Assembly (NCBI RefSeq): GCF_015840335.1
Contig: NZ_CP060395.1
Span: 310,001-374,000, forward strand
Direction of reading: 5' to 3'
DNA: 64,000 nucleotides
DNA from: Synechococcus sp. CBW1108
Lineage (GTDB): Bacteria; Cyanobacteriota; Cyanobacteriia; PCC-6307; Cyanobiaceae
Shown: piece by piece, positions 38,522-47,675 of the stretch
Numbering within the stretch: the first letter of the stretch is position 1
Layout of the letters: each line of letters starts with the position of its first letter
Program-made: the position numbers and the translations under genes
The notes under the pieces: generated by a model
Database searches by the model: none
Seen by the model: only the letters and a program-made list of their open reading frames with translations
Told to the model about the DNA's origin: nothing

Positions 38522-39170
38522 GGCTGATTGCGGCGAGAACGGCACCAGGTCTTCACATCTCGATGACCCGGGCGGCCAGCCCAGCCCTCCCCTGGTGCTT
38601 GTGCATGGGCTGCTGGATAGCCCGCTGGTGTTTAACGGCCTCAAACGTTCCCTGGCCAACCGGCGCCAGCCCCTGCTGCTGCCAGATCTGCCCTTGCGGC
38701 TCGGGCTCACCCCCGTGCGGGAAGCGGCGGAACTGCTGGGCAGCCACATCGAGGCGGCCTTCGGGTGCGAGCAGCCCCTAGACCTGCTGGGCTTCTCGAT
38801 CGGCGGGGTGATCGCCCGCACCTGGGTGCAACTGCTTGGGGGCCACCGGCGCACCCGCCGCCTGACCAGCGTGGGCAGTCCCCAGCAGGGCACCCTCACC
38901 GCCCACCCCTGGCCGGCTCGCCTGCTGGCTGGCATAGCCGATCTCAGGTATGGCAGCCAACTGCTGGAGCAGCTCAACGGCAACCTCAGCAACCTGGCTG
39001 GGATCGAGTGCTGCAGCTTTTACTCAGCTATCGATCTGGCGGTGCTGCCGGGCTGGCGGGCCGTATTGCCGGTCGGCAGACGCCAGATGCTGCCGGTGTG
39101 GGCCCATCCCCAACTGCTGCGCTCGGCGCGGGCCCTGAAGCCCCTCACCGAGGAGCTGCTGCGGCCATGA
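38520..39170 (+). CDS. Lipase/esterase-like alpha/beta hydrolase
   Basis: A 216-residue hydrolase from the ATG at 38520. The oxyanion-hole segment VLVHGLLDSP comes first, then the nucleophile elbow GFSIGG (Ser near 88), and late Asp and His residues that could complete the triad. The size and the HG motif suit bacterial lipase class 2-like enzymes acting on acyl esters. No signal peptide. Its stop overlaps the start of the acyltransferase gene (ATGA), so the two are cotranslated. Confidence 0.78.
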   Translation: MADCGENGTRSSHLDDPGGQPSPPLVLVHGLLDSPLVFNGLKRSLANRRQPLLLPDLPLRLGLTPVREAAELLGSHIEAAFGCEQPLDLLGFSIGGVIARTWVQLLGGHRRTRRLTSVGSPQQGTLTAHPWPARLLAGIADLRYGSQLLEQLNGNLSNLAGIECCSFYSAIDLAVLPGWRAVLPVGRRQMLPVWAHPQLLRSARALKPLTEELLRP

Positions 39171-39637
39171 GCGCCAGCGCTTCCCTGGCCGTTCTGCAAT
39201 GCGCCCTAGGCTGGCTCTGCTGGAGCCTGCTGGTGGGAGCCCTGGCCAACCGGATTCCAGCCAGCTGGCTAGCAGCGGGGCACTGGATCTGGCGGCGACC
39301 TTGGCGGGAAAGCCGCCAGGCCTTCGAGCGGCGCCTGGCAATTCGTCGCTGGAAGGGCTGGCTCCCCGATGCAGGTAATGCCTTACCAAAAGGGGTAGCC
39401 AAGGAGGCCTTGGTGGGCCGCAATCGTGCCGATCTCGAGCGGCTGGTGCTGGAAACCAGAAGGGCAGAACTGGTCCACTTGCTGCTTTGGCCCTTCTGGA
39501 TCGTCACATCCAGCTGGCTGGCGCCGGCGGAAGTGCTGCTCAACCTGCTGTTTGCCTACTGCTTCAACCTGCCCTGTATTTGGATACAGCGCTACAATCG
39601 GCTGAGGCTAATCAGGCTGCTGGAGAGGCACCCTTAG
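39167..39637 (+). CDS. CrtO-like acyltransferase, membrane protein
   Basis: A 156-residue membrane protein resembling the glycosyl-diaponeurosporenoate acyltransferase family. Matching segments are ANRIPASWLAAGHW, the middle RRWKGWLPDAGNALPKG, and the end FNLPCIWIQRYNRLRL. Hydrophobic spans lie near 10-30, 110-120 and 128-142. In Staphylococcus this enzyme acylates a carotenoid glycoside; here the substrate is unknown. Coupling to a lipase-like gene hints at acyl-glycolipid or carotenoid-ester turnover. Confidence 0.7.
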   Translation: MSASASLAVLQCALGWLCWSLLVGALANRIPASWLAAGHWIWRRPWRESRQAFERRLAIRRWKGWLPDAGNALPKGVAKEALVGRNRADLERLVLETRRAELVHLLLWPFWIVTSSWLAPAEVLLNLLFAYCFNLPCIWIQRYNRLRLIRLLERHP

Positions 39638-40122
39638 AAGCGGAACCAGACCCGGCGGCCGAGCACGGGCCGGACGGCTGAACTTTCGATCGAGCCGTAG
39701 GCGGCATAGGTGGGCTGGGGAGCAGGGACCGATTCCCAACGCAGGGCTGGCCGATCAAGCTGAACTAGCTCCATCGGATCAGGTGTGGCAACAATGGCCA
39801 GAACCTGGGAGTGGAGAATGCGCTCGTGGGCAGGCACCCGCTCCCAGCGAGGGTTGGCCGAGGCCAGGGTGATGCTGGCGGCAGGGGTGGAACCTGGGGC
39901 AGGAACTATTTCCCAGCGGGGCTTCTGAGCCTGGGCAACCACTTCCCAGCCGGGGTATGCGGCCTTGACCGGGAGCGCCTGGGGCTGGGGCTTTGCGGTG
40001 GTCAGGTCAGCCCTGGGCAGGGGGGGAAGGGGCGGCGGCGGGCCGAGGGTCCAGGTGAAGGCTGCGGCGGGGTGGGCGCCGGTTAACAGCAGCAGCAAAG
40101 CGGCTGGCAGGGAACTAGCCAT
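39634..40122 (-). CDS. Exported protein with WExVP repeats, exopolysaccharide locus
   Basis: From the ATG at 40122 a signal peptide (MASSLPAALLLLLTGAHPAA) precedes a 140-residue proline-rich protein. The mature part has four copies of a short motif: WEVVAQ, RWEIVPAPG, RWERVPAHE and RWESVPAPQ, spaced by 19-45 residues. It ends in RVWFRF, whose final aromatic-x-Phe resembles an outer-membrane insertion signal. The start lies inside the 3' end of the Wzc-like gene (8-base overlap), so it is translated with it. No family known to me; probably periplasmic or outer-membrane associated. Confidence 0.68.
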   Translation of the reverse strand: MASSLPAALLLLLTGAHPAAAFTWTLGPPPPLPPLPRADLTTAKPQPQALPVKAAYPGWEVVAQAQKPRWEIVPAPGSTPAASITLASANPRWERVPAHERILHSQVLAIVATPDPMELVQLDRPALRWESVPAPQPTYAAYGSIESSAVRPVLGRRVWFRF

Positions 40123-42445
40123 CGATCCAGTGCAGCAGAGCCTTGCCCCGCTTGCGCAGCGTGAGGAGCTGGGACGGCATCCAACCAGCTGAAGAGGCCG
40201 GAATTTGGGCATGATCTGGTTCTCCATCAGCTTCAGCATAGCCATATCTTTGATATAGGGTTTCATTTGGAGACGTTTCCTCCTCTTTAATAGCATTAGT
40301 TATTAGTCCAAGCAAGGGCGCCCCCGTTGCACTGATCCTAGCGAGGGCCTCCTTAGGCAGGTTCCGATCAACCCCGTCAAGGGACACCAGCAGGATCAGA
40401 CCGTCGAGGTGCTGGGTCAGCAGGGCAGTATCGGCCATGCCTAGGACCGGGGGGGTGTCGAACAGGATCAGATCAAATTGGCCCGACTGGCTAATATCTC
40501 GAATTAGTTCCTTCATGCGATCAGCGCTGAGCAGGCGGGTGGGATCGGGCGGTCGGCGACCGGCAGGAATAACCCACCAGTTTTCATAGCCCGGAACAGG
40601 CACCAAGGCCTTACCCCAATGGTCATCTTCAGTCAGCAGACTGGAGAGACCCAGCAGATTGTTGAGACCAAGACGGAGATGGACTTGGGGCTTGCGCATA
40701 TCGGCATCAATCAACAGCACCCGTTGGCCCATTTCAGAGACTGTTTTAGCCAGCAATACGTTCACCAGGCTCTTGCCTTCGCCAGGAGTCGAACTGGTGA
40801 GACCCACAGTGAGTAGCTTTTGGTCTGTGCTGAGGAAGCGAAGGGAGGTGTAGAGGTTTCGAAAGGCCTCCTTATAGGCGAAGCGCTGGTAAACCTGCGC
40901 TCCTGGAGTTGAGCCGGTCAGATAGGGGCCAGCCATCGAGCCAAGGCTCGCCGAATCCCTATCGAGTTCTTCCACCTGAAAGCGCCCAGTCTCCGCCACA
41001 CCTTGGAAGAAGGGCAGGTGGGGAATATGGCCCAGCAGGGGCAACTTGAGCTGATCACGCACCTCGCCAGAACGGCGAAAGACGTGGTCGAAGCGATCGC
41101 GCAGGATCGCCGCTCCCATCCCTGCAATTAAGCCGAATAATATAGCCTTCGTTAGGCCTTGGCGCAACTTGGGGGCAACCGGATTGCCATCCACAGCGGG
41201 CGGCGAGAGCAAAGTCCAGGGCACCGACTTCTGGGCCCGCTCCAGCTGGAAGGTGGAGCGGGTGGTGAGGAAGTTGGTAAGGTTCTGCTGGGCAACCGTG
41301 AGCCGCTGCTGGATCTGTTCGTAATCCTTGATCAGGGCCGGTTGCTTCAGGAACCTGCGATCAACCTGGCGGCGTTGGCCTGCAAGGGTGCTGGCCCGGG
41401 CGGCATTGAGCTTGAGGGCCGTATCAATAGCTTCGAGCTGGTTGCTGCGCAACTGGCCTGCCAGGCGGGCGCGCAGGGCCGTAAGGCTCTGCATGCGGGG
41501 CGTATCGCTTCGATAGGTGGAGCGGGCCAGGCTGAGTTGCTCCTCGACGCCCTGCAACTGGGCCAGAAGGTCGCCGTTTGCCTGGGTGACGGTGACCCCT
41601 GAATCTGAAGCGGTACTGAAGCCGGAGGAGGTGAGGGTGCCCGCCACCACTCCTTGGCGCAACTTCTCAAGGCGGCTGCGTTCAGCATCCAGCTCCCGCT
41701 CCACACCGTCAAAACCAGATGATTCGGTTTTAAGTGCGCCGGCCTCGATCTCCGGGTCGAGCAGGTTGTAGCGCCGCCGGAAGGCGGCCAGTTGACCCTG
41801 GAGCTGGTTGACGGTGAACTGGAGCTTTGGTTCCTGCTCATCGAGGAACTTGAGGCCCTCATTAAGCTGACGCTGGCGCTGATCAATGGCGAAATTCAGA
41901 TAGGCCGCGCTGAGGCTGTCGAGGGCTGCTTGGATCTCGCTCGGCTTACTGCCAGAGAGCGATACTGACAAGACTCCTTCCGCTACCTGGCTCACCTGGG
42001 CTGCACCGAGCAGCCCCCCGGCTGGCCCGAGCTGACGGCGCAGGGGGTCGAGAACCATCGGGCTCCGCAGGGTTTCCACCAGGGAGGGGAAGTCAATGCT
42101 GGTGCGGTTGCGAGCCAAAGTTTCAACCGTGCCACCTTCGGCGCCAGCACCATCCCCAGTGCTGATGGGGTCACTGATCAACAACTGAAAGCTACCCTGG
42201 TAGATGGGCGAGAAGGTCCTCTCCCAGAGGGTTGAGCCAAAGGCGCTGGCGGCCACTACCGTCCCAACCAACAGGGCCAGACGTCGCCTGCGGCGCACGG
42301 CTTGCCAGAGCTCACCCAGATTTAATCCCTCCGATTCGGTCGGGGTTTCATCCGAGCCAGAGACTTGACTCACTGGCAGCCTGGCTAGCTGGGCCGGGCT
42401 CGGGGAAAGCCTATCAACTTGGGGGGTGGAATTTAACGGGGCCAT
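40115..42445 (-). CDS. Exopolysaccharide chain-length regulator/tyrosine kinase (Wzc type)
   Basis: A BY-kinase that controls polysaccharide assembly and export. The ATG at 42445 gives 776 residues; the open frame continues upstream but past the divergent promoter. A Wzz domain with a first span near 50-70 and a long coiled coil (about 190-420) is followed by a second span (KAILFGLIAGMGAAILRDRF). The cytoplasmic kinase then has Walker A TPGEGKS, A' VLLIDADMRKPQ and Walker B LILFDTPPVLG. A small C-terminal tyrosine cluster (LYQRYGYAE) is the likely phosphorylated tail. Confidence 0.9.
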   Translation of the reverse strand: MAPLNSTPQVDRLSPSPAQLARLPVSQVSGSDETPTESEGLNLGELWQAVRRRRRLALLVGTVVAASAFGSTLWERTFSPIYQGSFQLLISDPISTGDGAGAEGGTVETLARNRTSIDFPSLVETLRSPMVLDPLRRQLGPAGGLLGAAQVSQVAEGVLSVSLSGSKPSEIQAALDSLSAAYLNFAIDQRQRQLNEGLKFLDEQEPKLQFTVNQLQGQLAAFRRRYNLLDPEIEAGALKTESSGFDGVERELDAERSRLEKLRQGVVAGTLTSSGFSTASDSGVTVTQANGDLLAQLQGVEEQLSLARSTYRSDTPRMQSLTALRARLAGQLRSNQLEAIDTALKLNAARASTLAGQRRQVDRRFLKQPALIKDYEQIQQRLTVAQQNLTNFLTTRSTFQLERAQKSVPWTLLSPPAVDGNPVAPKLRQGLTKAILFGLIAGMGAAILRDRFDHVFRRSGEVRDQLKLPLLGHIPHLPFFQGVAETGRFQVEELDRDSASLGSMAGPYLTGSTPGAQVYQRFAYKEAFRNLYTSLRFLSTDQKLLTVGLTSSTPGEGKSLVNVLLAKTVSEMGQRVLLIDADMRKPQVHLRLGLNNLLGLSSLLTEDDHWGKALVPVPGYENWWVIPAGRRPPDPTRLLSADRMKELIRDISQSGQFDLILFDTPPVLGMADTALLTQHLDGLILLVSLDGVDRNLPKEALARISATGAPLLGLITNAIKEEETSPNETLYQRYGYAEADGEPDHAQIPASSAGWMPSQLLTLRKRGKALLHWIDG

Positions 42446-42552
42446 CCTAGTCAAGCGACTCGCATCGCCTAAGTTGCCACAACCATAGCGAAATTCAAAA
42501 AAATTGCCCCTTGCGCGCCCGCTACAATTACGTGACTTGTACTTGCCCAGTG

Positions 42553-43611
42553 ATGAAGCGAGGCCGTCTCCGCCACTTCGCCGTAGCGGCTTCGCTTGTG
42601 CTGAGTCTCTCCCCTCTGGCAGGGGTACGAGCCCAGATGCTGTCTGGCGATCAGGAAGATGCATACATCCTAGGGCCGGGGGATTCCCTCTCGCTGCGCT
42701 TCTTGGCGGCAACGGAACTATCAGGGCCGTTCAACCTGCTCAGCGATGGCACCGCCAGTTTGCCCCTGCTCGGCAACGTGCGACTTACGGGTCTGACCCT
42801 TTCCCAGGCCAGCCAGTGGCTGGAAACCCTTTATAAACGCCAGTTACTGCGTCCAGAATTGCAGCTTTCGGTGGTCACCCCCAGACCACTGCGCGTGGCA
42901 CTGGTGGGCCAGGTATCCCATCCGGGCCTCTACACACTTTCGCAAGCTAGTAATGAATCTCGAGGGGACGTTGCCGTTAGCAATGAGGGCCTGCCAACCT
43001 TGGTGGATGCCATCGCCAAGGCAGGCGGCATCACGTCCGACGCCGACCTGCGCAGCGTAATGTTGCAACGGCGCCTGCCTGGGGAGGCAGGAGCTTACAA
43101 GCGCACCCGGCTCAATCTGTTGGCCCTGATCCTCGAGGGTGACCAACAGCAGAATCCCCTCCTATTTGATGGCGACACTATTCGGATCGAAGCGGCGACC
43201 GAGCCCGTGCCCGAAATGATCGAACTCTCCTCCACAACCCTGGCTCCTCAAGACATCACAGTGAACGTGGTTGGCGAGGTGAAAGGCGCCGGCCGCGTTC
43301 AGGTGCCGGCCAACACCCCCTTGGTGCAGGCGGTGTTGGCGGCAGGCGGGCCAATCGCATGGCGGGCCAATCGGGGCGATGTGGAATTAGTGCGGATCAA
43401 CCGCAACGGCACGGCCACCCGTAAGAAATTTGCCCTCGACCTGAGCCAGGGTGCATCTAACAGCAAGAATCCGCCCCTACGCGATGGCGATACCGTAGTG
43501 GTGAATCGCAGCGGGCTTGCTGTGACCAGCGACGCGCTAACTGCGGTCGTCACCCCTCTAAGTCCTATTTTAGGTATCCTGGGCTTCATAGAAGTTGTCA
43601 ATAATCGCTGA
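42553..43611 (+). CDS. Polysaccharide export protein (Wza type, SLBB domains)
   Basis: An outer-membrane or periplasmic export component. From the ATG at 42553 a signal peptide (MKRGRLRHFAVAASLVLSLS, then ending near AGVRAQ) leads to the Poly_export domain, with the YILGPGDSLSLRF signature. Two SLBB-like segments follow (VALVGQVSHPGLYTLSQ and VNVVGEVKGAGRVQVPAN). The 352-residue length is right. A TTG at 42511 would lengthen the start without adding family residues. It is divergent from the Wzc-type gene, so the two must be produced together from a shared regulatory gap. Confidence 0.88.
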   Translation: MKRGRLRHFAVAASLVLSLSPLAGVRAQMLSGDQEDAYILGPGDSLSLRFLAATELSGPFNLLSDGTASLPLLGNVRLTGLTLSQASQWLETLYKRQLLRPELQLSVVTPRPLRVALVGQVSHPGLYTLSQASNESRGDVAVSNEGLPTLVDAIAKAGGITSDADLRSVMLQRRLPGEAGAYKRTRLNLLALILEGDQQQNPLLFDGDTIRIEAATEPVPEMIELSSTTLAPQDITVNVVGEVKGAGRVQVPANTPLVQAVLAAGGPIAWRANRGDVELVRINRNGTATRKKFALDLSQGASNSKNPPLRDGDTVVVNRSGLAVTSDALTAVVTPLSPILGILGFIEVVNNR

Positions 43612-43636
43612 TTTGCTCTCGCACCAATTAGCAACC

Positions 43637-43683
43637 GTGGAGAACATCCCTATTATCCCCTTGAAAAAGGGTTTACCCTCCAC
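43637..43683. terminator. Nested hairpin after the Wza-type gene, possible terminator
   Basis: Outer arms GTGGAG and CTCCAC enclose the tight hairpin CCCTT-GAAA-AAGGG, which is followed by TTT. It begins 26 bases after the stop codon. The T run is short, so efficiency is uncertain. The rest of the gap to 43869 is AT-richer than its surroundings and holds no supported gene. Confidence 0.45.
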
Positions 43684-43869
43684 AGCTAACAGCTATCCAT
43701 GCTTTCAAACAGCTGGGTACTGAGATAACACTGTGCCCCCTAAATTTATTTACATTTAAGAGCCCCAGTACGAAGCACCCAGTAGCACTACGAATAATGC
43801 TGCCCAGCTCACCAATTGACATCTCTGATCAATGTGCTGAACTGTGATCGGAAGCTTTATCATTTCCAA

Positions 43870-44355
43870 ATGATCACCATCTCAGCCTTCCCAATCAGTT
43901 GGGTGCTGGTTCAAGACCTAGCCCTCGGCCCCGCGCCGGTGGCCTCTAGGCATCTGAACAGGTTGGAAGCCGAGGGCATCACGGCGGTGCTCAGCCTCTG
44001 CTCCACCGAGGAAAAAGCAGCTCCGCCCGACCTAGAGGAGCGCTTCCACTGTCGTCGCCTGGTGCTGCCAGACCACCGCAGCCAGGCCGCCCTCAGCATT
44101 GGCCAACTGGAGCAGGCCCTGGCGGCTTTGGCTGAGCTGCGCAGCCATGGGCCGGTGTTTGTCCACTGTGTGGCGGCGATCGAACGCTCGCCCCTGGTCT
44201 GCCTGGCCTGGCTGATGCGGGAGCATGGTCTGAGCAGGCAGAACGCCCTTGACTACATGCTCCAAGTTCACCCTGGCACCGGCCCGACGGCAGCCCATTT
44301 GATGCTGCTTACCCAGCTCAGCCATACCGCGCCGGCAGGACTGAAAATAGCCTGA
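43870..44355 (+). CDS. Dual-specificity/tyrosine phosphatase-like protein
   Basis: A 161-residue phosphatase-fold protein from the ATG at 43870; a TTG at 43816 is also in frame. The active-site loop reads VHCVAAIERSP, that is HC-x5-R with the nucleophile Cys and the phosphate-binding Arg, and an upstream DHRS supplies a candidate general acid Asp. It sits between the Wza-type gene and gmd, so it may dephosphorylate the Wzc-type kinase, a job usually done by a different phosphatase class. Confidence 0.78.
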   Translation: MITISAFPISWVLVQDLALGPAPVASRHLNRLEAEGITAVLSLCSTEEKAAPPDLEERFHCRRLVLPDHRSQAALSIGQLEQALAALAELRSHGPVFVHCVAAIERSPLVCLAWLMREHGLSRQNALDYMLQVHPGTGPTAAHLMLLTQLSHTAPAGLKIA

Positions 44356-44421
44356 AAGCTAAGATTGCCTGAGAGATAATTCCCGGCCATCATGGGCACG
44401 CCCCCAAATCCTGGCGCATAG

Positions 44422-45603
44422 ATGACCGTAAGCAATTCCGCCTCCAAATCCGCCCTGATCACCGGCGTCGCCGGCCAGGACGGCTCCTACCTGGCCGAGT
44501 TGTTGCTGGAGAAGGGCTACAGCGTGCATGGCATCAAGCGCCGGGCCAGCAGCTTCAACACCCAGCGGATCGATCACCTCTATCAGGATCCCCACGAGAC
44601 CGGCAGCGAGGGCCAGGCCCCCAAGCTGCAACTGCACTACGGCGACCTCACGGACAGCTCCAACCTGATCCGGATCATCCAGCAGGTGCAGCCCGATGAG
44701 ATCTACAACCTCGGCGCCCAGAGCCATGTAGCCGTTTCCTTCGAGAGCCCCGAATACACGGCAGACTGCGACGCCCTCGGCCCGTTGCGCATCCTCGAGG
44801 CCGTAAGGATCCTCGGCCTCAGCTCCAAAACCCGCATCTACCAGGCCTCCACCTCCGAGCTCTACGGCCTGGTGCAGGAGATCCCCCAGAAAGAAACTAC
44901 CCCCTTCTATCCCCGTTCCCCCTACGGCGTGGCCAAGCTCTACGGCTACTGGATCACCGTCAACTACCGGGAGGCCTACGGCATGTATGCCTGCAACGGC
45001 ATCCTCTTCAACCACGAATCCCCGCGCCGGGGTGAAACTTTTGTGACCCGCAAGATCACCCGCGGCCTGGCCCGCATTGATGCGGGGCTCGACGATTGCC
45101 TTTACATGGGCAACCTCGACTCCCTGCGGGACTGGGGCCACGCCCGCGACTATGTGGAGATGCAGTGGCGCATGCTCCAGCAGGAAGGGCCCCCGCAAGA
45201 CTTCGTGATCGCCACCGGCCGGCAGGAAACGGTGCGCCGCTTCATCGAGCTCACCGCCGAGCAGCTCGGCTGGGGGGGCATCGAATGGCAAGGTGAGGGT
45301 ATCCATGAGATCGGCCGCCGCTCTGGCAGCAGCGAAGTGGTGGTGCGCATCGACCCCCGCTACTTCCGCCCCGCTGAGGTGGAAACCCTGCTGGGGGATC
45401 CCACCATGGCCCGCGAGAAGTTGGGCTGGGTTCCCACCACCACCCTTGAGGAGCTGGTGGCCGAAATGGTTGCAGCCGACAAGGAAGAGGCCAAAAAAGA
45501 AGCGATCCTGCGGCTCAAGGGCTTTGCGGTGGTGGGGTCGATGGAAAACCCGCCCACCAACCCCATGGCCATCGAGCAGGCCCGCGAAGCGATCCAGCCA
45601 TGA
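44422..45603 (+). CDS. gmd: GDP-mannose 4,6-dehydratase
   Basis: First step from GDP-mannose to GDP-L-fucose or related deoxysugars. The 393-residue short-chain-dehydrogenase-like enzyme has the NADP motif [15 protein letters not shown], the family stretch [15 protein letters not shown] and the catalytic [10 protein letters not shown] (Tyr-x3-Lys). All are intact. Its stop overlaps the fcl start (ATGA), so both pathway enzymes are made together for the exopolysaccharide or O-antigen. Confidence 0.96.
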   Translation: MTVSNSASKSALITGVAGQDGSYLAELLLEKGYSVHGIKRRASSFNTQRIDHLYQDPHETGSEGQAPKLQLHYGDLTDSSNLIRIIQQVQPDEIYNLGAQSHVAVSFESPEYTADCDALGPLRILEAVRILGLSSKTRIYQASTSELYGLVQEIPQKETTPFYPRSPYGVAKLYGYWITVNYREAYGMYACNGILFNHESPRRGETFVTRKITRGLARIDAGLDDCLYMGNLDSLRDWGHARDYVEMQWRMLQQEGPPQDFVIATGRQETVRRFIELTAEQLGWGGIEWQGEGIHEIGRRSGSSEVVVRIDPRYFRPAEVETLLGDPTMAREKLGWVPTTTLEELVAEMVAADKEEAKKEAILRLKGFAVVGSMENPPTNPMAIEQAREAIQP

Positions 45604-46607
45604 GCAGCGGGCCCACCATGGGCAATGCGCCCCTGATCCAGCCCCAGGATCGGATCTTCGTGGCCGGCAGCCGGGGCATGGCGGGCTCGGCGATCGTGCG
45701 GGCCCTCAGCGCCGCCGGCTATGGCCAGATCCTCACCCCCCCCCGCAGCGAGCTCGACCTGCTCGATGGGGCGGCCGTTTCCAGCTGGTTTGACGCCGAG
45801 CACCCCTCGGTGGTGGTGCTGGCGGCCGCCAAGGTGGGCGGTATCCACGCCAACGCCACCTACCCGGCCGATTTCCTGCTGGACAACCTCAAGATCCAGA
45901 CCAACGTGATCGAGAGCGCTTGGCGCTCGGGCGTGCGGCGACTGCTGTTTTTGGGCAGCAGCTGCATCTACCCCAAATTTGCCGAGCAGCCGATTCGGGA
46001 GGAAGCCCTGCTCACCGGGGCGCTCGAGCCCACCAATGAGTGGTATGCGATCGCCAAGATCGCCGGCCTCAAGTTGTGCGAAGCGCTGCGCCGGCAATAC
46101 GGATTCGACGCCATCAGCCTGATGCCCACCAATCTCTATGGGCCGGGCGACAACTACCACCCCACCAACAGTCACGTGCTGCCGGCACTGATCCGCCGCT
46201 TCCACGAAGCCTCCGAGCGCCCCGAGCAGGGACTGGGCACCCAGGTGAGCTGCTGGGGCACAGGCACGCCGCTGCGGGAATTCCTGCATGTGGACGACCT
46301 CGGTGAAGCCTGCCTGTTTGCCCTCGAGCACTGGAGCCCTGGGCCCGAGGCAATCCCCTATCTCAATGTGGGCACCGGCCTGGATCTCTCGATCGGCCAG
46401 CTGGCCAAGGCGGTGGCCGAGGCAACCGGCTTCCGCGGCGAGATCGTCTGGGACTCCAGCCAGAGCGATGGCACCCCGAAAAAGCAGCTGGATGTCAGTC
46501 GCCTCAGCGCCCTTGGCTGGCAGGCCCGCATTCCCCTGGCCACGGGCCTGCAGAACACGGTGGACCTGTTTCGCCAGCAACTTCAGCAGCAGCTGGTGCG
46601 CCTCTAG
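45600..46607 (+). CDS. fcl: GDP-L-fucose synthase
   Basis: Epimerises and reduces the Gmd product to GDP-L-fucose using NADPH. The 335-residue protein has the nucleotide motif [20 protein letters not shown], the catalytic Ser in [11 protein letters not shown] and Tyr-x3-Lys in [11 protein letters not shown], and the substrate-binding [11 protein letters not shown]. Start: the first ATG overlaps the gmd stop; a second ATG at residue 7 is possible. The stop codon falls in a CTAGGCCTAG palindrome. Confidence 0.96.
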   Translation: MSSGPTMGNAPLIQPQDRIFVAGSRGMAGSAIVRALSAAGYGQILTPPRSELDLLDGAAVSSWFDAEHPSVVVLAAAKVGGIHANATYPADFLLDNLKIQTNVIESAWRSGVRRLLFLGSSCIYPKFAEQPIREEALLTGALEPTNEWYAIAKIAGLKLCEALRRQYGFDAISLMPTNLYGPGDNYHPTNSHVLPALIRRFHEASERPEQGLGTQVSCWGTGTPLREFLHVDDLGEACLFALEHWSPGPEAIPYLNVGTGLDLSIGQLAKAVAEATGFRGEIVWDSSQSDGTPKKQLDVSRLSALGWQARIPLATGLQNTVDLFRQQLQQQLVRL

Positions 46608-46625
46608 GCCTAGGACTAGGCCTAG
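46604..46625. repeat. Two tandem CTAGGCCTAG palindromes holding both stop codons
   Basis: Two identical 10-bp palindromes (46604-46613 and 46616-46625) are separated by GA. The fcl stop TAG is in the first copy and the stop of the convergent gene is in the second. The pair could act as a shared 3' end structure; there is no T run. Confidence 0.8.
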
Positions 46626-47071
46626 CCGGCATCAAAAAATCGCTTGCCGTCCCTGCGCTTCTGGTTAAGCCGGCTTGCCTCCCTGCGGCTGTATTCGCTC
46701 ACCGACGGGTTGGCTACGATCGGATCCACATGGGCCACCTGCTCCCAGAGGTCCCGCGGCGCCCAGCGCACCGTGTGCTCCACCCGATCATGGCGGGTGA
46801 CATGGCACCAGCAGCTGGTGCCGCAGGCCGGGCAGAAGAGCTCCTCGAGCCACTCGTTGCTCAGCACCAGCACCGGATATGCCTGGATTACCAGCCGGGC
46901 CTTCTTATCGGGCATGCCCCGGGCCTGGAGCTGCTCAGCGTTGAGCAGGTGCAGGAAATACTTCTTGCCGTTGCCCTCAATTCGCTGCTCCGGATGGGCA
47001 GGGCAGAAGAGTTGGCGCCGCTGGGGGCGGCGGGAACGGGGCTTGGGGTCGCCATCCTGGCTCTGGGCCAT
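46622..47071 (-). CDS. Conserved hypothetical, putative zinc-binding
   Basis: A 149-residue protein with a basic start and two clustered cysteine/histidine sites: FCPAHPEQ near 22-29 and FCPACGTSCWCHVTRHDR near 79-96. These could form a zinc site. The C-terminus is strongly basic and arginine-rich (YSRREASRLNQKRRDGKRFF). This suggests nucleic-acid contact, but no family is recognised and no role should be assigned. Confidence 0.6.
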   Translation of the reverse strand: MAQSQDGDPKPRSRRPQRRQLFCPAHPEQRIEGNGKKYFLHLLNAEQLQARGMPDKKARLVIQAYPVLVLSNEWLEELFCPACGTSCWCHVTRHDRVEHTVRWAPRDLWEQVAHVDPIVANPSVSEYSRREASRLNQKRRDGKRFFDAG

Positions 47072-47099
47072 CCCAAGGGCTAATTCGCTTGCAGGGACT

Positions 47100-47666
47100 T
47101 TAACGTCCCCGCTGCAAAACCAAACCGGCTTGTGCCGACTTCAGAGCCTCAAGTTGGGCCTGGTCACAGCTGCTCCAGGCGGCGCGGGCCTCAGCGGTGG
47201 GAGCCACACCCAGCCGGCTGAGCTCGGCTAGGGCCTGCTCTCGCCCGGCGATAAGCGCCCCCCGGCGGGCCTGCTGCTGCTCCTGCCAGCGGCGTTTCCC
47301 AGCCCGATCCGCCTGGCGCCAGCGCTCCAGGGCCTGGCCATGGCGCTCCAGCTCCAGCTCCTGATCTTCCCGGGTGAAGCGCGCCAGCAGCTCTGGATCC
47401 GGAGCCGGGGGCCGCGGCAGCGAGGTGTAGGTCTGCAGGCTGAGCCGGCTGAGCCGGACGTTAGTGCTGGCAAGGTTCTCAACCTGCTGCCGCACAGTCG
47501 CCTGCTGGCTGCGGCAGCGGCTCAACATTGCAGTTAGTTGCCTTTGGCGGAGCTCAGCAGCCTGCTGCTGCTGCCGCTTGGCGCCATTGCAGGAGATCAG
47601 CAGAAGTGCCAGTAGGGGGGGCAGCAAGGGGGCCAGTAACTTGCCCGTTCCAGCTCTCTGGTCCAT
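47100..47666 (-). CDS. Putative lipoprotein, coiled coil
   Basis: A 188-residue exported protein. The hydrophobic start ends in the lipobox LISC (Cys near residue 26). The mature protein is a glutamine-, arginine- and alanine-rich helix, probably coiled (about 30-70 and 90-150), with a second Cys pair far apart (Cys50 and one near 166). It is nine bases downstream of the ATP-grasp ligase gene on the same strand and likely in its operon. Function unknown. Confidence 0.62.
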   Translation of the reverse strand: MDQRAGTGKLLAPLLPPLLALLLISCNGAKRQQQQAAELRQRQLTAMLSRCRSQQATVRQQVENLASTNVRLSRLSLQTYTSLPRPPAPDPELLARFTREDQELELERHGQALERWRQADRAGKRRWQEQQQARRGALIAGREQALAELSRLGVAPTAEARAAWSSCDQAQLEALKSAQAGLVLQRGR

Positions 47667-47675
47667 GGATGGAGC

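Noticed and set aside
42446-42712. 89-codon N-terminal extension of the Wzc-type protein
   Set aside because: It would run through the divergent promoter and into the Wza-type gene; the Wzz domain begins well after the ATG at 42445.
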